A program made the translations under genes and the position numbers. From Actinomycetes bacterium (GTDB lineage: Bacteria; Actinomycetota; Acidimicrobiia; Acidimicrobiales; Palsa-688): DNA of 64,000 bases. Where the stretch lies: the NCBI GenBank assembly GCA_021828475.1, contig JAJZIY010000006.1, positions 50,549-114,548 on the forward strand, given 5' to 3'. Position 1 is the first letter of the stretch; each line of letters begins with the position of its first letter. Positions 50,729-61,323 of this stretch are shown here, in pieces. The notes below the pieces were generated by a model. That model ran no database searches. It was given only the letters and a program-made list of their open reading frames with translations, and was not told where the DNA came from.

Positions 50729-53700
50729 GGCCGCCCGTGGTGCTCTTGTAGCGACTTGACCGTGAAGGGCCGGCCCGACCGCTCCTGTATGCCCGCTGCC
50801 GCGGCCCGTGCAGCGGCCACCGTGGTGAGCAACGGCACCTTGTACTGGCGGGCGGCACGGCGGATGCGGGCGCCGTCGGCACGCGGTCCGCGGCCCCTGG
50901 GGGTGTTGACCACCAGCTGCACCTTGCCCGAGCGGATCAGCTCGACGGCGTCCACCCCGCTCGTCACCTCGCCCCTTCCGTCGGCGGCGCCGGGGCCGGT
51001 CACCTTGGCGACCACGGTGCCCACCGGTACACCGGCGGCCTCGAGGTACGCCGCTGTGCCCTCGGTGGCGGCGATGGTGAACCCGGCGGCGACGAAACGG
51101 GTGGCCGCCTCGAGGCCGGCCTTCTTGTCCCGGTCGGCCACCGAGAAGAAGACGGTGCCACCGTCGGCCAGGACGTCCCCGGCCGCCAGCTGGCTCTTGG
51201 AGAAAGCCAGGCCGAAGGTGGCGTCGATCCCCATGACCTCGCCTGTTGAGCGCATCTCCGGCCCGAGGAGGCTGTCGGCGTCCGGGAAGCGGTCGAAGGG
51301 CAGCACCGCCTCCTTGACGCTCACGTAGCCGGACACGGGCGGTACGAGCAGGCCCTCGACCCGCAGTTCCTCCAGCGTCGAGCCGGTCATCGCCCGGGCG
51401 GCGACCTTGGCCAGGGGCACGCCGGTCGCCTTGGAGACGAAGGGGACCGTCCGGCTGGCCCGCGGGTTGGCCTCGATCACGTACACCTGGGCCTGACCAC
51501 GGCTGTCGCGTTGGACGGCGTACTGGACGTTGAGCGGGCCCAGCACGTCCAGCGCCTCGGCTATGGCCCTGGTGTGGGCTTCGATCAGCTCCACAACGGC
51601 CGGCTCCAGGGTGGGGGGTGGTACGACGCAGGCGCTGTCGCCCGAGTGCACCCCGGCCTCCTCGACGTGCTCCATGACGGCGCCGATGAGGGTCTCCCCC
51701 GTCCTGTCGCGAACGGCGTCCACGTCGACCTCGGTGGCGTCCTCGAGGAACTTGTCCACGAGCACCGGCCGCTCAGCCGAGAGCCCGCCCTCGCGCCCGA
51801 GCGAGCCGGAGGCGGCCATCGCGCCCATGGCCCTCACCAGGTCCTCCTCGCCGTAGGCGATCTCCATGGCGCGGCCGCCGAGCACGTAGCTCGGCCGCAC
51901 CAGGACCGGGTAGCCGACCCTGGAGGCGATGGCCAGCGCCTCGTCGAGAGCGGTGGCCGTCCCGCCTGCCGCCTGAGGGACGCCGAGGCGCTCACAGGTG
52001 GCGTTCCAGCGCTCGCGGTCCTCGGCCAGGTCGATGCAGGCCGGCGAAGTGCCGAGCACGAGCCCCGGCGGTATGGACGATGCCAGCTTGAGCGGCGTCT
52101 GGCCGCCAAGGGCCACCACCACACCGGCCACGTGCCCGGTCGCCAACTCGACGTCGAGGACGTTTTGCACGTCCTCCCTGGTGACCGGCTCGAAGTAGAG
52201 CCGGTCGCTGGTGTCGTAGTCCGTTGACACCGTCTCGGGGTTGCAGTTGACCATCACGGTCTCGTAGCCGGCGTCACGCAGGGCGAAGCTGGCCTGCACA
52301 CAGCAGTAGTCGAACTCGACGCCCTGCCCGATACGGTTGGGCCCCGACCCCAGGATCACGACCTTCGGCCGGCTCGAGGGCTGCACCTCGTCGGTGTCCT
52401 CGTAGGTCGAGTAGTGGTACGGGGTGCGGGCGGCGAACTCGGCGGCACAGGTGTCGACGGTCTTGAAGGTGGCGCGCGCACCCGAGGCCAGGCGGGCGGA
52501 GCGCACCTGCGCCTCCTGCACCCCCCACAGGTAGGCCAGCTGCGCGTCCGAGAAGCCGAGCCTCTTGGCCCGCCGCCAGGCAGCGCGGCCGAGGGCCCCC
52601 GGCGAGCCGAGCGCCGCCAGCCGGGAGCGTTCGTCGCAGATGCGCCCGATCTGGTCGAGGAACCACGGGTCCACGCCGCTCTCGTCGTGCAGGCGCTCCG
52701 GGCTCACGCCGCGACGCAGCGCCGCCTCGAGGTGGAACGGCCGGTCAGGGGTGGCAACGGACGCCCTGGCCACCAGCTCGTCGTCCGTCAGCCCGTCGAG
52801 CAGCTTCTCGGCGGGGTCGCAGTTGAGGCCAGCGCGGCCGGTCTCGAGGGAGCGCAGCGCCTTCTGCAGCGACTCGGGGAAGCTGCGGCCGATGGCCATG
52901 GCCTCCCCGACCGACTGCATGCGCGTCCCGAGCACCTCGGGGGTGCCCGGGAACTTCTCGAATGCCCAGCGCGGGACCTTTGTCACGACGTAGTCGATGG
53001 TCGGCTCGAAGCTCGCCGGCGTCTCGCCTGTGATGTCGTTGCGGATCTCGTCGAGGGTGTAGCCGACGGCGAGGCGGGCCGCGATCTTGGCAATGGGGAA
53101 GCCGGTCGCCTTGGAGGCGAGGGCGCTGGAACGCGAGACCCTGGGGTTCATCTCGATGACGACCATGTCCCCGTTGGCCGGGTTGATGGCGAACTGGATG
53201 TTGGAACCACCCGTCTCCACCCCGATCCGGCGTATGCAGGCGAACGCCGCGTCCCGCATGCGCTGGTACTCGACGTCTGACAGCGTCTGGGCGGGAGCGA
53301 CCGTCACCGAGTCGCCGGTGTGCACCCCCATCGGGTCGAAGTTCTCGATCGAGCAGACGATCACGCAGTTGTCGGCCCGGTCGCGCATGACCTCGAGCTC
53401 GTACTCCTTCCAGCCTGCGATGGACCGCTCGATCAGGATCTCGCTGATCGGGCTGGCGGCCAGGCCCTCCGAGGCGGTCCTCTCCAGGGCCGCGCGGTCG
53501 TGGGCGATGCCCGTGCCGCCCCCGCCCAGGATGTAGGAGGGGCGCACTATGACCGGGAAGCCGATCCGCTCGCCGATGGCGACGGCCTCCTCCAGGTTGT
53601 TTGCGAAGCCCGAGTCGGGTACGGCCAGGCCGATCTCGTTCATGGCGGCGCGAAAGAGGCCCCTGTCCTCAGCCGTTGCGATCGCCACGGCGTTGGCACC

Positions 53701-54048
53701 GATCAGCTCCACCCCGAAGCGTTCGAGGCTGCCCCGCTCGTGCAGCTTCATCGCCAGGTTGAGGCCGGTCTGGCCGCCGAGGGTGGGCAGCAGGGCGTCC
53801 GGGCGCTCGCGCTCGATGACTGCCTCGAGCACCTCGGGCACCAGCGGCTCTATGTAGGTGCGGTCGGCCACCTCGGGGTCGGTCATTATGGTGGCGGGGT
53901 TGGAATTGACCAGCACGACCCGGTAGCCCTCGGCTTTCAGGGCGCGGCACGCCTGCGTGCCCGAGTAGTCGAACTCGCACGCCTGGCCGATGACGATCGG
54001 CCCCGAGCCGATCACCAGCACCGACGTGATGTCCTGCCTCCTAGGCAC
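50725..54048 (-). CDS. carB: Carbamoyl-phosphate synthase large subunit
   Basis: CarB uses ammonia from CarA, bicarbonate and two ATP to make carbamoyl phosphate for pyrimidines and arginine. The 1107-residue protein has the duplicated ATP-grasp halves, each opening with an IGSGP-like loop ([19 protein letters not shown] and [18 protein letters not shown]). A C-terminal MGS-like regulatory domain contains [11 protein letters not shown] start; its first codons overlap the carA stop by 8 nt. Confidence 0.98.
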   Translation of the reverse strand: MPRRQDITSVLVIGSGPIVIGQACEFDYSGTQACRALKAEGYRVVLVNSNPATIMTDPEVADRTYIEPLVPEVLEAVIERERPDALLPTLGGQTGLNLAMKLHERGSLERFGVELIGANAVAIATAEDRGLFRAAMNEIGLAVPDSGFANNLEEAVAIGERIGFPVIVRPSYILGGGGTGIAHDRAALERTASEGLAASPISEILIERSIAGWKEYELEVMRDRADNCVIVCSIENFDPMGVHTGDSVTVAPAQTLSDVEYQRMRDAAFACIRRIGVETGGSNIQFAINPANGDMVVIEMNPRVSRSSALASKATGFPIAKIAARLAVGYTLDEIRNDITGETPASFEPTIDYVVTKVPRWAFEKFPGTPEVLGTRMQSVGEAMAIGRSFPESLQKALRSLETGRAGLNCDPAEKLLDGLTDDELVARASVATPDRPFHLEAALRRGVSPERLHDESGVDPWFLDQIGRICDERSRLAALGSPGALGRAAWRRAKRLGFSDAQLAYLWGVQEAQVRSARLASGARATFKTVDTCAAEFAARTPYHYSTYEDTDEVQPSSRPKVVILGSGPNRIGQGVEFDYCCVQASFALRDAGYETVMVNCNPETVSTDYDTSDRLYFEPVTREDVQNVLDVELATGHVAGVVVALGGQTPLKLASSIPPGLVLGTSPACIDLAEDRERWNATCERLGVPQAAGGTATALDEALAIASRVGYPVLVRPSYVLGGRAMEIAYGEEDLVRAMGAMAASGSLGREGGLSAERPVLVDKFLEDATEVDVDAVRDRTGETLIGAVMEHVEEAGVHSGDSACVVPPPTLEPAVVELIEAHTRAIAEALDVLGPLNVQYAVQRDSRGQAQVYVIEANPRASRTVPFVSKATGVPLAKVAARAMTGSTLEELRVEGLLVPPVSGYVSVKEAVLPFDRFPDADSLLGPEMRSTGEVMGIDATFGLAFSKSQLAAGDVLADGGTVFFSVADRDKKAGLEAATRFVAAGFTIAATEGTAAYLEAAGVPVGTVVAKVTGPGAADGRGEVTSGVDAVELIRSGKVQLVVNTPRGRGPRADGARIRRAARQYKVPLLTTVAAARAAAAGIQERSGRPFTVKSLQEHHGRP

Positions 54049-55177
54049 GGGCAGCGTCTCCTTTCGCTCCGCAACGCTCCATCAGGTCGGCGAACTCCGC
54101 GAAGAGGTACTTGGCGTCGTGCGGCCCGGGCCCGGCCTCGGGGTGGTACTGGACCGAGAACGCCGGCACGTCCCGGCAGGCCAGACCCTCGATCACCCCG
54201 TCGTTGAGGTTGACATGGGTGACCTCGACACCCTCGCCAAGGGTCCCGGCGGCGACGGCGTAGTTGTGGTTCTGGCTTGTGATCTCGACCCTCCCGGTGG
54301 CCAACCGCCTAACGGGGTGGTTGCCCCCGTGGTGGCCGAAGGGCAACTTGTAGGTCCGGGCTCCGAGCGCCTGGGCCAGGATCTGGTGCCCGAGGCAGAT
54401 GCCGAACACCGGTACCTGCCCCAGCAGGGCCCTCACGGTCTCGACGGCCCCGGTGACCGCGGCGGGATCGCCGGGACCGTTGGAGAGGAACACGCCGTCG
54501 GGGGCCATGGCCAGCACGTCCTGCGCCGGGGTGGTGGCCGGCACGACGGTCACGGCGGCCAACTCCCCCAGGTTGCGCAGTATGTTGCGCTTGATCCCGA
54601 AGTCGTAGGCGACGACGGAGAACGGCCCAGCGCCGGCGCGGTAGCTCTCGGTGCAGCTGACCTCGCTCACCAGGTTGCGGCCCTGCGTCGGCGGCTCGGC
54701 CCGGGCGGCGGCCAGCAGGGCGACCTCGTCGAGCGAGCCCGGCCCCCCGTCGACGGGGCCGTAGGCGCCCGGCATCGAACCCTCGTCGCGCAGGCAGCGG
54801 GTGAGGCGCCTGGTGTCGACACCGCTCAGAGCCCGCAGACCGTGGCGGGCCATGAACCCACCGAGCGTCTCGACGGCCCGCCAGTTGCTCGGGCGGCCGG
54901 TCAGTTCGCGGACCACGACACCGCGGCAGAAGGGCCGGCGGCTCTCGTCGTCCTCGGGGACGACGCCATAGTTGCCGATGTGGGGGTAGGTGAAGGTCAC
55001 TATCTGGCCGGCGTAGGAAGGATCGGTCATGACCTCCTGGTAGCCGGCCATCACGGTGTTGAAGACCACCTCGCCCGTCACCGGGCCCGTCGCGCCAGCG
55101 CCGAAACCGAGCACCTCTCCCTCGAAAACCGACCCGTCGGCCAGCACCAGCAGCCCCTCGCGCCAGGGCTGTGTCAT
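54041..55177 (-). CDS. carA: Carbamoyl-phosphate synthase small subunit
   Basis: CarA is the glutaminase subunit. The 378-residue protein has an N-terminal domain ([29 protein letters not shown]) and a class-I glutamine amidotransferase domain with the nucleophile in FGICLGHQ and the His/Glu pair in [14 protein letters not shown] at 55177 is right, as it overlaps the pyrC stop (ATGA); the 689-residue track ORF is mostly antisense or off-frame to pyrC. Confidence 0.98.
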   Translation of the reverse strand: MTQPWREGLLVLADGSVFEGEVLGFGAGATGPVTGEVVFNTVMAGYQEVMTDPSYAGQIVTFTYPHIGNYGVVPEDDESRRPFCRGVVVRELTGRPSNWRAVETLGGFMARHGLRALSGVDTRRLTRCLRDEGSMPGAYGPVDGGPGSLDEVALLAAARAEPPTQGRNLVSEVSCTESYRAGAGPFSVVAYDFGIKRNILRNLGELAAVTVVPATTPAQDVLAMAPDGVFLSNGPGDPAAVTGAVETVRALLGQVPVFGICLGHQILAQALGARTYKLPFGHHGGNHPVRRLATGRVEITSQNHNYAVAAGTLGEGVEVTHVNLNDGVIEGLACRDVPAFSVQYHPEAGPGPHDAKYLFAEFADLMERCGAKGDAARA

Positions 55178-56472
55178 CTCTGCGCCTCCTCTGCTACGAC
55201 AACGGGCTCCCCGGCCAGCACGGTGTGCCGGGCGCGGCCGACCAGCTGCCGGCCGGCGAAAGGGGTATTGCGACTGCGGCTGGCCAGGGCCGAGGGGACG
55301 ACCGTCCACCGGCGCGCCGGATCGAGCACGCACAGGTTGGCGGCCGCCCCGGGGACGACCGGGCCCCCTTGGGTACCGGTCAGCCCGGCGATGGCCGCCG
55401 GTTGCCAGGACATCAGGGCGAGGACCCTGTCGATGGGCAGCCCGAGGCAGGTGGAGGCGACGCCGAACGCCGTCTCCAGTCCCAGCATCCCGGGGGCGGC
55501 CTCGCAGAACGACACCTGCTTGGCCTCCGGCGGGTGGGGAGCATGGTCCGTGGCTATTGCGTCGACGACGCCCTGCGCCAGGGCCTCCAACAGGGCCGAG
55601 CGGTCGTCGTGGGAGCGCAGCGGCGGGTTCACCTTGTACGAGGTGTCGTAGCCGGCGACGCAGTCCTCCTCCAGGGCCAGATGGTGCGGCGTCGCCTCGG
55701 CTGTCACGGCCACTCCCACGGCCTTGGCTGCGCGGACGGCGGCGACCGCGCCGGCCGTCGAAACGTGCAGCAGGTGCAGGCGGGCGCCCGTCGCCCGGGC
55801 CAGCGCCAGGTCCCGCAGTACCATCACCTCCTCCGCCACGCCAGGACGGCCGGGCAGGCCGAGCAGGCTGGAGACGGCGCCCTCGTTCATGCACCCGTCC
55901 CCTGTGAGCGCCGGGTCCTCGCAGTGGTCGGCGATCACAGCCCCGAGCGAGCGTGAGTACTCCATGGCCCGGCGCATCAGGGCCGGGTCCGCCACGGCGT
56001 TGCCGTCGTCGGTGAAGATGCGCACACCCTCGGCCGCCATCTCCGCCAAGTTGGCGAGAGAGCGCCCGAGACGGCCGTCGGTGATCGTGCCGGCCGGGTG
56101 GACCTCGCACAGAGCGCCCCGGGACAGTTGCAGCACGTGGCGCACGACGGCCGCCGAGCTGGCGGCCGGCTCGGTGTTGGGCATCGCCACCACGGCGGTG
56201 TAGCCGCCCAGGGCCGCAGCCCGCGAGCCCGTCTCGATCGTCTCGGCCTCCTCGCCGCCGGGCTCGCGCAGGTGGCAGTGCAGGTCGACCAGGCCCGGGG
56301 CCACGACGCAGCCCTCCGCATCGAGCACGAGGGCGCCGGCCGGCCGGCCGAGCTCGCCCGGCAATGCCACTTCACTGACGACGTCGCCCTTGACGAGGAC
56401 GTCGGCGCGCCGGGCCCCCGTCTGGTCGAGCACGGTCCCCCCGATCAACAACAACTGCCGTTCACGCGCCAA
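55174..56472 (-). CDS. pyrC: Dihydroorotase
   Basis: PyrC closes carbamoyl aspartate to dihydroorotate. The 432-residue amidohydrolase has the metal-binding [12 protein letters not shown], the substrate-site AMPNTEPA and a later [10 protein letters not shown]. The start is unclear: the pyrB stop is at 56462, and TTG at 56472 or one of the three TTG codons near 56451 are the only candidates. No ATG fits. Confidence 0.94.
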   Translation of the reverse strand: MARERQLLLIGGTVLDQTGARRADVLVKGDVVSEVALPGELGRPAGALVLDAEGCVVAPGLVDLHCHLREPGGEEAETIETGSRAAALGGYTAVVAMPNTEPAASSAAVVRHVLQLSRGALCEVHPAGTITDGRLGRSLANLAEMAAEGVRIFTDDGNAVADPALMRRAMEYSRSLGAVIADHCEDPALTGDGCMNEGAVSSLLGLPGRPGVAEEVMVLRDLALARATGARLHLLHVSTAGAVAAVRAAKAVGVAVTAEATPHHLALEEDCVAGYDTSYKVNPPLRSHDDRSALLEALAQGVVDAIATDHAPHPPEAKQVSFCEAAPGMLGLETAFGVASTCLGLPIDRVLALMSWQPAAIAGLTGTQGGPVVPGAAANLCVLDPARRWTVVPSALASRSRNTPFAGRQLVGRARHTVLAGEPVVVAEEAQR

Positions 56473-57436
56473 CCGGGGCCCCCGATCCGAGCAGGTGGTA
56501 CAGGACGGCCATGCGCACCGCAACCCCGTTGGCAACCTGGGTCGTGATCACCGACCTCGGGCTGTCGGCGACCTCGGCGGCGATCTCGATGCCCCGCCGC
56601 ACCGGGCCGGGGTGCATCACCAGCGTCTCGGGGCCGAGCAGGCGCGCCCGCGACGCCGTGAGCCCGTAAGTTGCGGTGTACTCGTGCAGGGAGGGCACGA
56701 ACTGCTCGGTCATGCGCTCGTTCTGCAGCCGCAACAGGTAGGCGACGTCGCACTTGGGCAGCACGGCCTCGAGGTCGTGGCTCAGAGCGACCGGCCATCC
56801 CTCGAGCGACGGGGGAAGCAACGTGGGCGGGGCCACCAGGGTCACCTCCGCTCCCAGCGCGTTGAAGGCCAGCACGTCCGAGCGCGCAACGCGGCTGTGG
56901 CGGATGTCGCCGACGATGGCGATGTGCAGGCCCTCCAGAGCACGCGGCCTCGTGGCGGCGCTGGCGAAACGGGCCCGGCGCTCCCTGGTGATCGTGAAGC
57001 AGTCCAGCAGGGCCTGGGTGGGGTGCTCGTGCGCCCCGTCCCCGGCGTTGACAACGACAGCCTCGCCGACCTCGCCCAACCACCCGGCGACCTGGGAGGG
57101 CACCCCTGCGCAGGAGTGCCGCACGACGAAGGCGTCCGCCCCCATGGCCTCGATGGTCAGCACCGTGTCGCGCAGCGACTCCCCCTTGTTGAGCGAGCTC
57201 GACGAGCTGGTGAAGGTCATCACGTCAGCCGACAGCCGCTTGGCGGCCGTCTCGAACGACAGGCGAGTCCTGGTCGAGCTCTCGAAGAAGGCCGACACCA
57301 CCGTCTTGCCCCGCAGGGCGGCCACCCGGGGGATGGGCCGGCGGCCCACCTCCACGAAGGTGTCCGCCAGGCGCAGCAACTCGTCGATGCCCTCGGTACC
57401 GAGGTCTGCCACCCCGAGGAGGTGCCGCCCGCTCAC
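56462..57436 (-). CDS. pyrB: Aspartate carbamoyltransferase catalytic subunit
   Basis: PyrB makes N-carbamoyl aspartate. The 324-residue protein has the carbamoyl-phosphate motif FFESSTRTRLSFE, HPTQALLD and a GDIRHSRVARSD segment, with HPGPVRRGIEI near the C-terminus. GTG at 57436 overlaps the pyrR stop as GTGA; the track start is inside pyrR. No regulatory subunit PyrI is present. Confidence 0.97.
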   Translation of the reverse strand: MSGRHLLGVADLGTEGIDELLRLADTFVEVGRRPIPRVAALRGKTVVSAFFESSTRTRLSFETAAKRLSADVMTFTSSSSSLNKGESLRDTVLTIEAMGADAFVVRHSCAGVPSQVAGWLGEVGEAVVVNAGDGAHEHPTQALLDCFTITRERRARFASAATRPRALEGLHIAIVGDIRHSRVARSDVLAFNALGAEVTLVAPPTLLPPSLEGWPVALSHDLEAVLPKCDVAYLLRLQNERMTEQFVPSLHEYTATYGLTASRARLLGPETLVMHPGPVRRGIEIAAEVADSPRSVITTQVANGVAVRMAVLYHLLGSGAPVGA

Positions 57437-58074
57437 GGCCGGCCCCCTTCGGGCCAGCCGCCCGGCGCAGGCACGTCCTCCACCGCCGCCGGGGCCACCT
57501 GCGCAACGGCGGCGAGGAGGTCCCCGAGCACGACGCCCCGGTCGCTCACGTCCACCATCTCCGTACGGCGCGTCGGAAGGTTCTTGCCGACGAAGTCCGG
57601 GCGCACAGGCAGCTCGCGGTGGCCACGGTCCACCATCACGGCCAGCTGGACACACGAGGGCCGGCCAAGGTCGCACAGCGCGTTGAGGGCCGCTCTCACC
57701 GTCCGGCCCGTGAACAGCACGTCGTCACATAGGACGACCACCGCACCGTCGACGGGGACAGGCATCTCGGTGGCGGCGAAGGGGACCACCGGGCGCAACC
57801 CGATGTCGTCGCGGTAGTAGGCCACGTCCAGGCTGCCAACAGGGACCGCGGCCCCTCCCACCTCGGCGATGACCCCGGCCAGGGCCTCGGCGAACCAGAC
57901 GCCCCCGGTCTGCAGGCCGACGAGCACCAGGTCGGCAGTCCCCCGGTTGTGCTCGATCACCTCGTGTGCGATCCGCCAGATCGCCCTGCGGACGTCGCCG
58001 GCGTCCATCACAACGGCACGGCCCTGGAATGCTCCGCCGGGCGGGGCCACCAGAGCGCGCTCACGCTCACCCAA
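57433..58074 (-). CDS. pyrR: Pyrimidine operon regulator PyrR / uracil phosphoribosyltransferase
   Basis: PyrR binds UMP and pyr mRNA, and many members also have uracil phosphoribosyltransferase activity. The 213-residue protein has the PRPP loop VVVLCDDVLFTGRTVRAAL and the family segments LVGLQTGGVWFAEAL and VDRGHRELPVRPDFVGKNLPT. TTG start with GAGAGGAG 7 nt upstream. The gap before it carries a PyrR-binding loop, so it probably represses its own operon at translation, as in mycobacteria. Confidence 0.97.
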   Translation of the reverse strand: MGERERALVAPPGGAFQGRAVVMDAGDVRRAIWRIAHEVIEHNRGTADLVLVGLQTGGVWFAEALAGVIAEVGGAAVPVGSLDVAYYRDDIGLRPVVPFAATEMPVPVDGAVVVLCDDVLFTGRTVRAALNALCDLGRPSCVQLAVMVDRGHRELPVRPDFVGKNLPTRRTEMVDVSDRGVVLGDLLAAVAQVAPAAVEDVPAPGGWPEGGRP

Positions 58075-58089
58075 CAGGGTTCTCCTCTC

Positions 58090-58122
58090 TCCCGTGCCAG
58101 CCTCGCTGGACCGGCTTCACGG
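58090..58122 (-). promoter_or_regulatory. PyrR-binding RNA loop before pyrR
   Basis: On the minus strand, GTCCAGCGAGGCT matches the PyrR-binding-loop core known from Bacillus (GUCCAGAGAGGCU). It is flanked by pairing segments (CCGTG and CACGG, and AGCC and GGCT). It lies in the 42-nt gap between nusB and pyrR, just before the pyrR Shine-Dalgarno GAGAGGAG. PyrR binding here would hinder ribosome entry. Confidence 0.75.
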
Positions 58123-58542
58123 TCGAGCTGAAATCTTATCCCCGTCCGGACGGACCTCGTGGGCTATCGCCGCCAGCAGACCGTTGACGAAGCCGCTCGA
58201 CTCGTCGGTCGAGTAGGCCTTGGCCAATTCCACTGCCTCGGAGATGACGACGCTGGTAGGCACGTCGGGCCGCCAACCGAGCTCGTAGGTGGCCATGCGC
58301 AGCAGGGCCCGGTCCACCACAGGCATGCGCTCGAGCGCCCAGTCGATGGCGTGCCCGGTAATGAGCTCGTCGATGCGGGCGCGGTGGCCGGCGACGCCCG
58401 AGGCCAGGGCCACGGCGTACGGCTGGGGAGCGACCGGCAGCTCCCCGAGTACGTCGTCGACAGCGACGTCCTTCAGCTCCGCCTCGTAGAGGAGCTCGAG
58501 GGCGCGCTCCCTGGCGCTGCGCCGCCCGCCGACCGCTGACAG
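58117..58542 (-). CDS. nusB: Transcription antitermination factor NusB, with a CTG start
   Basis: NusB joins NusE/S10 in ribosomal RNA antitermination. The track ORF starts at an internal GTG and is too short (98 residues). The same frame is open upstream and gives SAVGGRRSARERALELLYEAELK, the normal NusB N-terminus. No ATG, GTG or TTG lies between the upstream in-frame stop and that GTG. The best start is CTG at 58542, with GGGAG 6 nt upstream; CTG at 58548 overlaps the efp stop as CTGA. Length is then about 141 residues, as expected. Confidence 0.88.
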   Translation of the reverse strand: MSAVGGRRSARERALELLYEAELKDVAVDDVLGELPVAPQPYAVALASGVAGHRARIDELITGHAIDWALERMPVVDRALLRMATYELGWRPDVPTSVVISEAVELAKAYSTDESSGFVNGLLAAIAHEVRPDGDKISARP

Positions 58543-58544
58543 GG

Positions 58545-59114
58545 TCAGCTCCCGACGCGGGTCAGGTACTCACCGCTACGGGTGTCCACCTTGACCTTGT
58601 CCCCCGAGTTCACGAACAACGGGACCTGTACGGTGAGCCCCGTCTCCAGGGTCGCCGGCTTGCGGGCCCCCGACACCCGGTCCCCCTGCACGCCGGGCTC
58701 GGTCTGGGTGACCGTGAGCTCGACGGCGGCAGGCAGGTCAACCCCGATGATCTCGCCCTCGAAGAACTGAAGGAGAGCGGAGTCACCCTCCTTCAGGAAG
58801 TTGGCGGCGCTGCCGAGCGCCTCGCGGGGCGAGGTCATCTGCTCGTAGTCGCTGTTGTCCATGAAGACGTACGCCCCGCCGTCGGTGTAGAGGAACTGCA
58901 TCTCGCGCTTGTCGACGATGGCCTGGTCGAGCTTCTCGTCGGCACGGTAGGTGCGGTCGATGACGGCGCCGGTGCGCACGTTTTTCAGCTTGGTACGCAC
59001 GAACGCTCCGCCCTTGCCCGGCTTGACGTGCTGGAACTCGACTACGGAGAACAGGCCCTCCGGCAGGTTGAGGGTCATTCCGTTCTTCAGGTCGTTAGTC
59101 GACACAGCGGCCAT
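58545..59114 (-). CDS. efp: Translation elongation factor P
   Basis: EF-P helps ribosomes pass polyproline stretches. The 189-residue protein has the three beta-barrel domains, with [33 protein letters not shown] at the start; the Lys of PGKGG is at the tip position that is post-translationally modified in some bacteria. ATG at 59114 has GGAGAAGAGG upstream. It lies between pepQ and nusB, an actinobacterial arrangement. Confidence 0.97.
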   Translation of the reverse strand: MAAVSTNDLKNGMTLNLPEGLFSVVEFQHVKPGKGGAFVRTKLKNVRTGAVIDRTYRADEKLDQAIVDKREMQFLYTDGGAYVFMDNSDYEQMTSPREALGSAANFLKEGDSALLQFFEGEIIGVDLPAAVELTVTQTEPGVQGDRVSGARKPATLETGLTVQVPLFVNSGDKVKVDTRSGEYLTRVGS

Positions 59115-59155
59115 GGTGGCGCCTCTTCTCCAGTCTCGGGTTTTCCGTCTGCGCT

Positions 59156-60337
59156 CTAGGGCGTCGGTTGGTACTTCGGTGCCAGGGTGAGGAGCTCGCA
59201 GCCGTCCTCGGTCACCACGACCGTGTCCTCCGTACGGGCGCCACCGAGCCCAGGGATGTACACGCCCGGCTCGACGGTCACCACCTGACCAGGCGAGAGT
59301 ATATCCTCCGACGACGCTCCCAGCGAGGGGGCCTCGTGCACTTCGAGGCCCACCCCGTGGCCCGTGCCGTGGACGAAGCGTTCCGCCCATCCGGCTGCAC
59401 CCACCACCTCCCTGCAGGCGCGGTCGACCTCGGCTGCCGGCACACCGGCCCGGACGGCGCTCAGGCCGGCGTCCTGGCTGGCCTGCACCACCGAGACCAT
59501 GCGCCTCAGCTCCCCGGTCAGCGCAACACCCGCGCCACCCGGGCCCTCTCCCGCCCTCACGGTCCGGGTCATGTCGGAGCAGTAGCCCTCGACGCGGGCG
59601 CCGAAGTCGAGCACCACCAGGTCACCGGGCGCAACCGTGTGCCGGCCCGGACGGTGGTGGGGCTCGGCCGCTGCAGCGCCCGCTGCCACGATCGTCTCGA
59701 AGGCGGGCGCCTCCGCCCCGAGGCGACGCATCTCCCCGTCGAGTGCCGCTGCCACCTCCGCCTCGGTGGGGTGCTCTCGCAGCATGGCCAGGCAACCCTC
59801 CAGGGCGGCGTCCGCCACCGCCGCCGCCGCCCTGATGCGGGTCACCTCCGCCGGCTCCTTGCGCTCGCGCAACCGCTCGACCACACCGGTCGTGGGGACG
59901 AGGGTGCACCGGGGGCCCCAGGCGTCGCCGTAGGAACGCCTGCGGGCCCAGCTGACGTGCTCGGCCTCCAGGCCGACGCGGCCGGCGCCCCCGGACGTGG
60001 CCGCCACCACCAGTTCGGCCAGCACGCCCGCCTGTGCCGGCCCCGGCACGGCCTCCACCCTCACCGGCGAGCCCGAGCGCTCCACCTCCGCCGGCGCCTG
60101 TGTGGCGTAGCGGCCGTCCGTGAGCAGTACGGCGCCGTCCTCCGACAGCACGAGCAGGCCGGCCGACCCGCTGAAACCGGTCAGGTAACGTACGTTGACC
60201 AGGCAGGTCACCACGAGGGCAGCGCAGCCGAGCCGGCTCGTCGCCTCCCGGGCCTTGTCCATGCGGGAGGCGAACGCCATTGGCGGGAAGCTGCCGGTGG
60301 GGGCGGCGGCAACAGGATGGGCGGGCACGGCGCTCAT
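59156..60337 (-). CDS. pepQ: M24B Xaa-Pro peptidase (PepQ/PepP-like)
   Basis: This is a dimetal peptidase that cleaves peptides next to proline. The creatinase-like N-terminal domain has [16 protein letters not shown], and the pita-bread catalytic domain has the metal-ligand segments [34 protein letters not shown] and [14 protein letters not shown] at 60337 gives 393 residues; a later ATG (60262) would give 368, nearer the family norm. It is divergent from purU, with only 20 nt between the starts. Confidence 0.93.
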   Translation of the reverse strand: MSAVPAHPVAAAPTGSFPPMAFASRMDKAREATSRLGCAALVVTCLVNVRYLTGFSGSAGLLVLSEDGAVLLTDGRYATQAPAEVERSGSPVRVEAVPGPAQAGVLAELVVAATSGGAGRVGLEAEHVSWARRRSYGDAWGPRCTLVPTTGVVERLRERKEPAEVTRIRAAAAVADAALEGCLAMLREHPTEAEVAAALDGEMRRLGAEAPAFETIVAAGAAAAEPHHRPGRHTVAPGDLVVLDFGARVEGYCSDMTRTVRAGEGPGGAGVALTGELRRMVSVVQASQDAGLSAVRAGVPAAEVDRACREVVGAAGWAERFVHGTGHGVGLEVHEAPSLGASSEDILSPGQVVTVEPGVYIPGLGGARTEDTVVVTEDGCELLTLAPKYQPTP

Positions 60338-60357
60338 CGTGGCACGCTTGAGCACTC

Positions 60358-61230
60358 ATGAGCGATCCCCAGCACAGCGCGGGCGCACGCGCCCGGCTCC
60401 TGCTGTCCGCCCCCGACCGGCCCGGACTGGTGGCGGCAGTGGCCGAGTTCGTCTACCGCCACGGGGGTGACGTCACCCAGGCCGACCAGCACAACGACGA
60501 AGAAGAGGGCATGTTCTTCCAGCGCGTCGAGTTCCGCCTGGAGGGTTTCCGGCTGTCACGCGCCCAGCTGGCAGATGCCTTCGCAGAGCTGGCGGGGCCG
60601 ATGCGCATGACGTGGTCACTGCGTTACTCGGACGAGGACAGGCGCGTGGCCGTCCTCGTTTCGCGCCAGGCCCACTGCCTGGTCGACCTGCTGGGGCGCT
60701 GGCACTCCCACGAGCTGCCGGGCAGGGCGGTGCTGGTCGCCTCCAACCACCCCGACCACGAGGCACTGGTCGGGCACTTCGGCCTTCCGTACCACCATCT
60801 CCCTGTCAGTGCCGCCGACCGCCCCGAGCAGGAGTCCGCCCTACTGTCCGTGCTGGAACAGGCCGGGGTGGAGCTGGTCGTCATGGCGCGCTACATGCAG
60901 ATCCTCTCCGGGCGTGTCATCGACCGGTACCCGAGCCGCATAATAAACATCCACCACTCGTTCCTGCCCGCCTTCCAGGGTGGCCAGCCCTACCGCCAGG
61001 CCTTCTCCAGGGGCGTCAAGCTCATCGGTGCCACCGCCCACTACGCCACGGCCGACCTGGACGAGGGGCCGATCATCGACCAGGACACGGCGCGCGTGAC
61101 CCACCGGGACGGGGTCGCCGACCTGGCCAGGACCGGCCGGGACCTGGAGACAGTCGTGCTCGCCCGGGCGGTCCGGCTCCACCTGACCGACCGGGTGCTC
61201 GTCCACGGCCACAAGACGATCGTGTTCTGA
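60358..61230 (+). CDS. purU: Formyltetrahydrofolate deformylase
   Basis: PurU hydrolyses 10-formyl-THF to formate and THF. The 290-residue protein has an N-terminal ACT domain (LLLSAPDRPGLVAAVAEFVYRHGGDV) and a formyltransferase-like domain with INIHHSFLPAFQGGQPYRQA and a GATAHYATADLDEGPIIDQD segment. ATG start 20 nt from the divergent pepQ start. It is the only plus-strand gene in the last 20 kb. Confidence 0.96.
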   Translation: MSDPQHSAGARARLLLSAPDRPGLVAAVAEFVYRHGGDVTQADQHNDEEEGMFFQRVEFRLEGFRLSRAQLADAFAELAGPMRMTWSLRYSDEDRRVAVLVSRQAHCLVDLLGRWHSHELPGRAVLVASNHPDHEALVGHFGLPYHHLPVSAADRPEQESALLSVLEQAGVELVVMARYMQILSGRVIDRYPSRIINIHHSFLPAFQGGQPYRQAFSRGVKLIGATAHYATADLDEGPIIDQDTARVTHRDGVADLARTGRDLETVVLARAVRLHLTDRVLVHGHKTIVF

Positions 61231-61323
61231 CAGCCGGCGCCGTCTGCGCACCGCTCGACGCCGACCCACCCACCGCCGGGCCCCCAGCGGCCCGAGCGGG
61301 GCGGGCGTCGGCGCGGGGGCGTC

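Noticed and set aside
58117-58413. nusB as a truncated 98-residue gene or pseudogene
   Set aside because: The frame stays open upstream and encodes the normal NusB N-terminus. The problem is the start codon, not a truncation.
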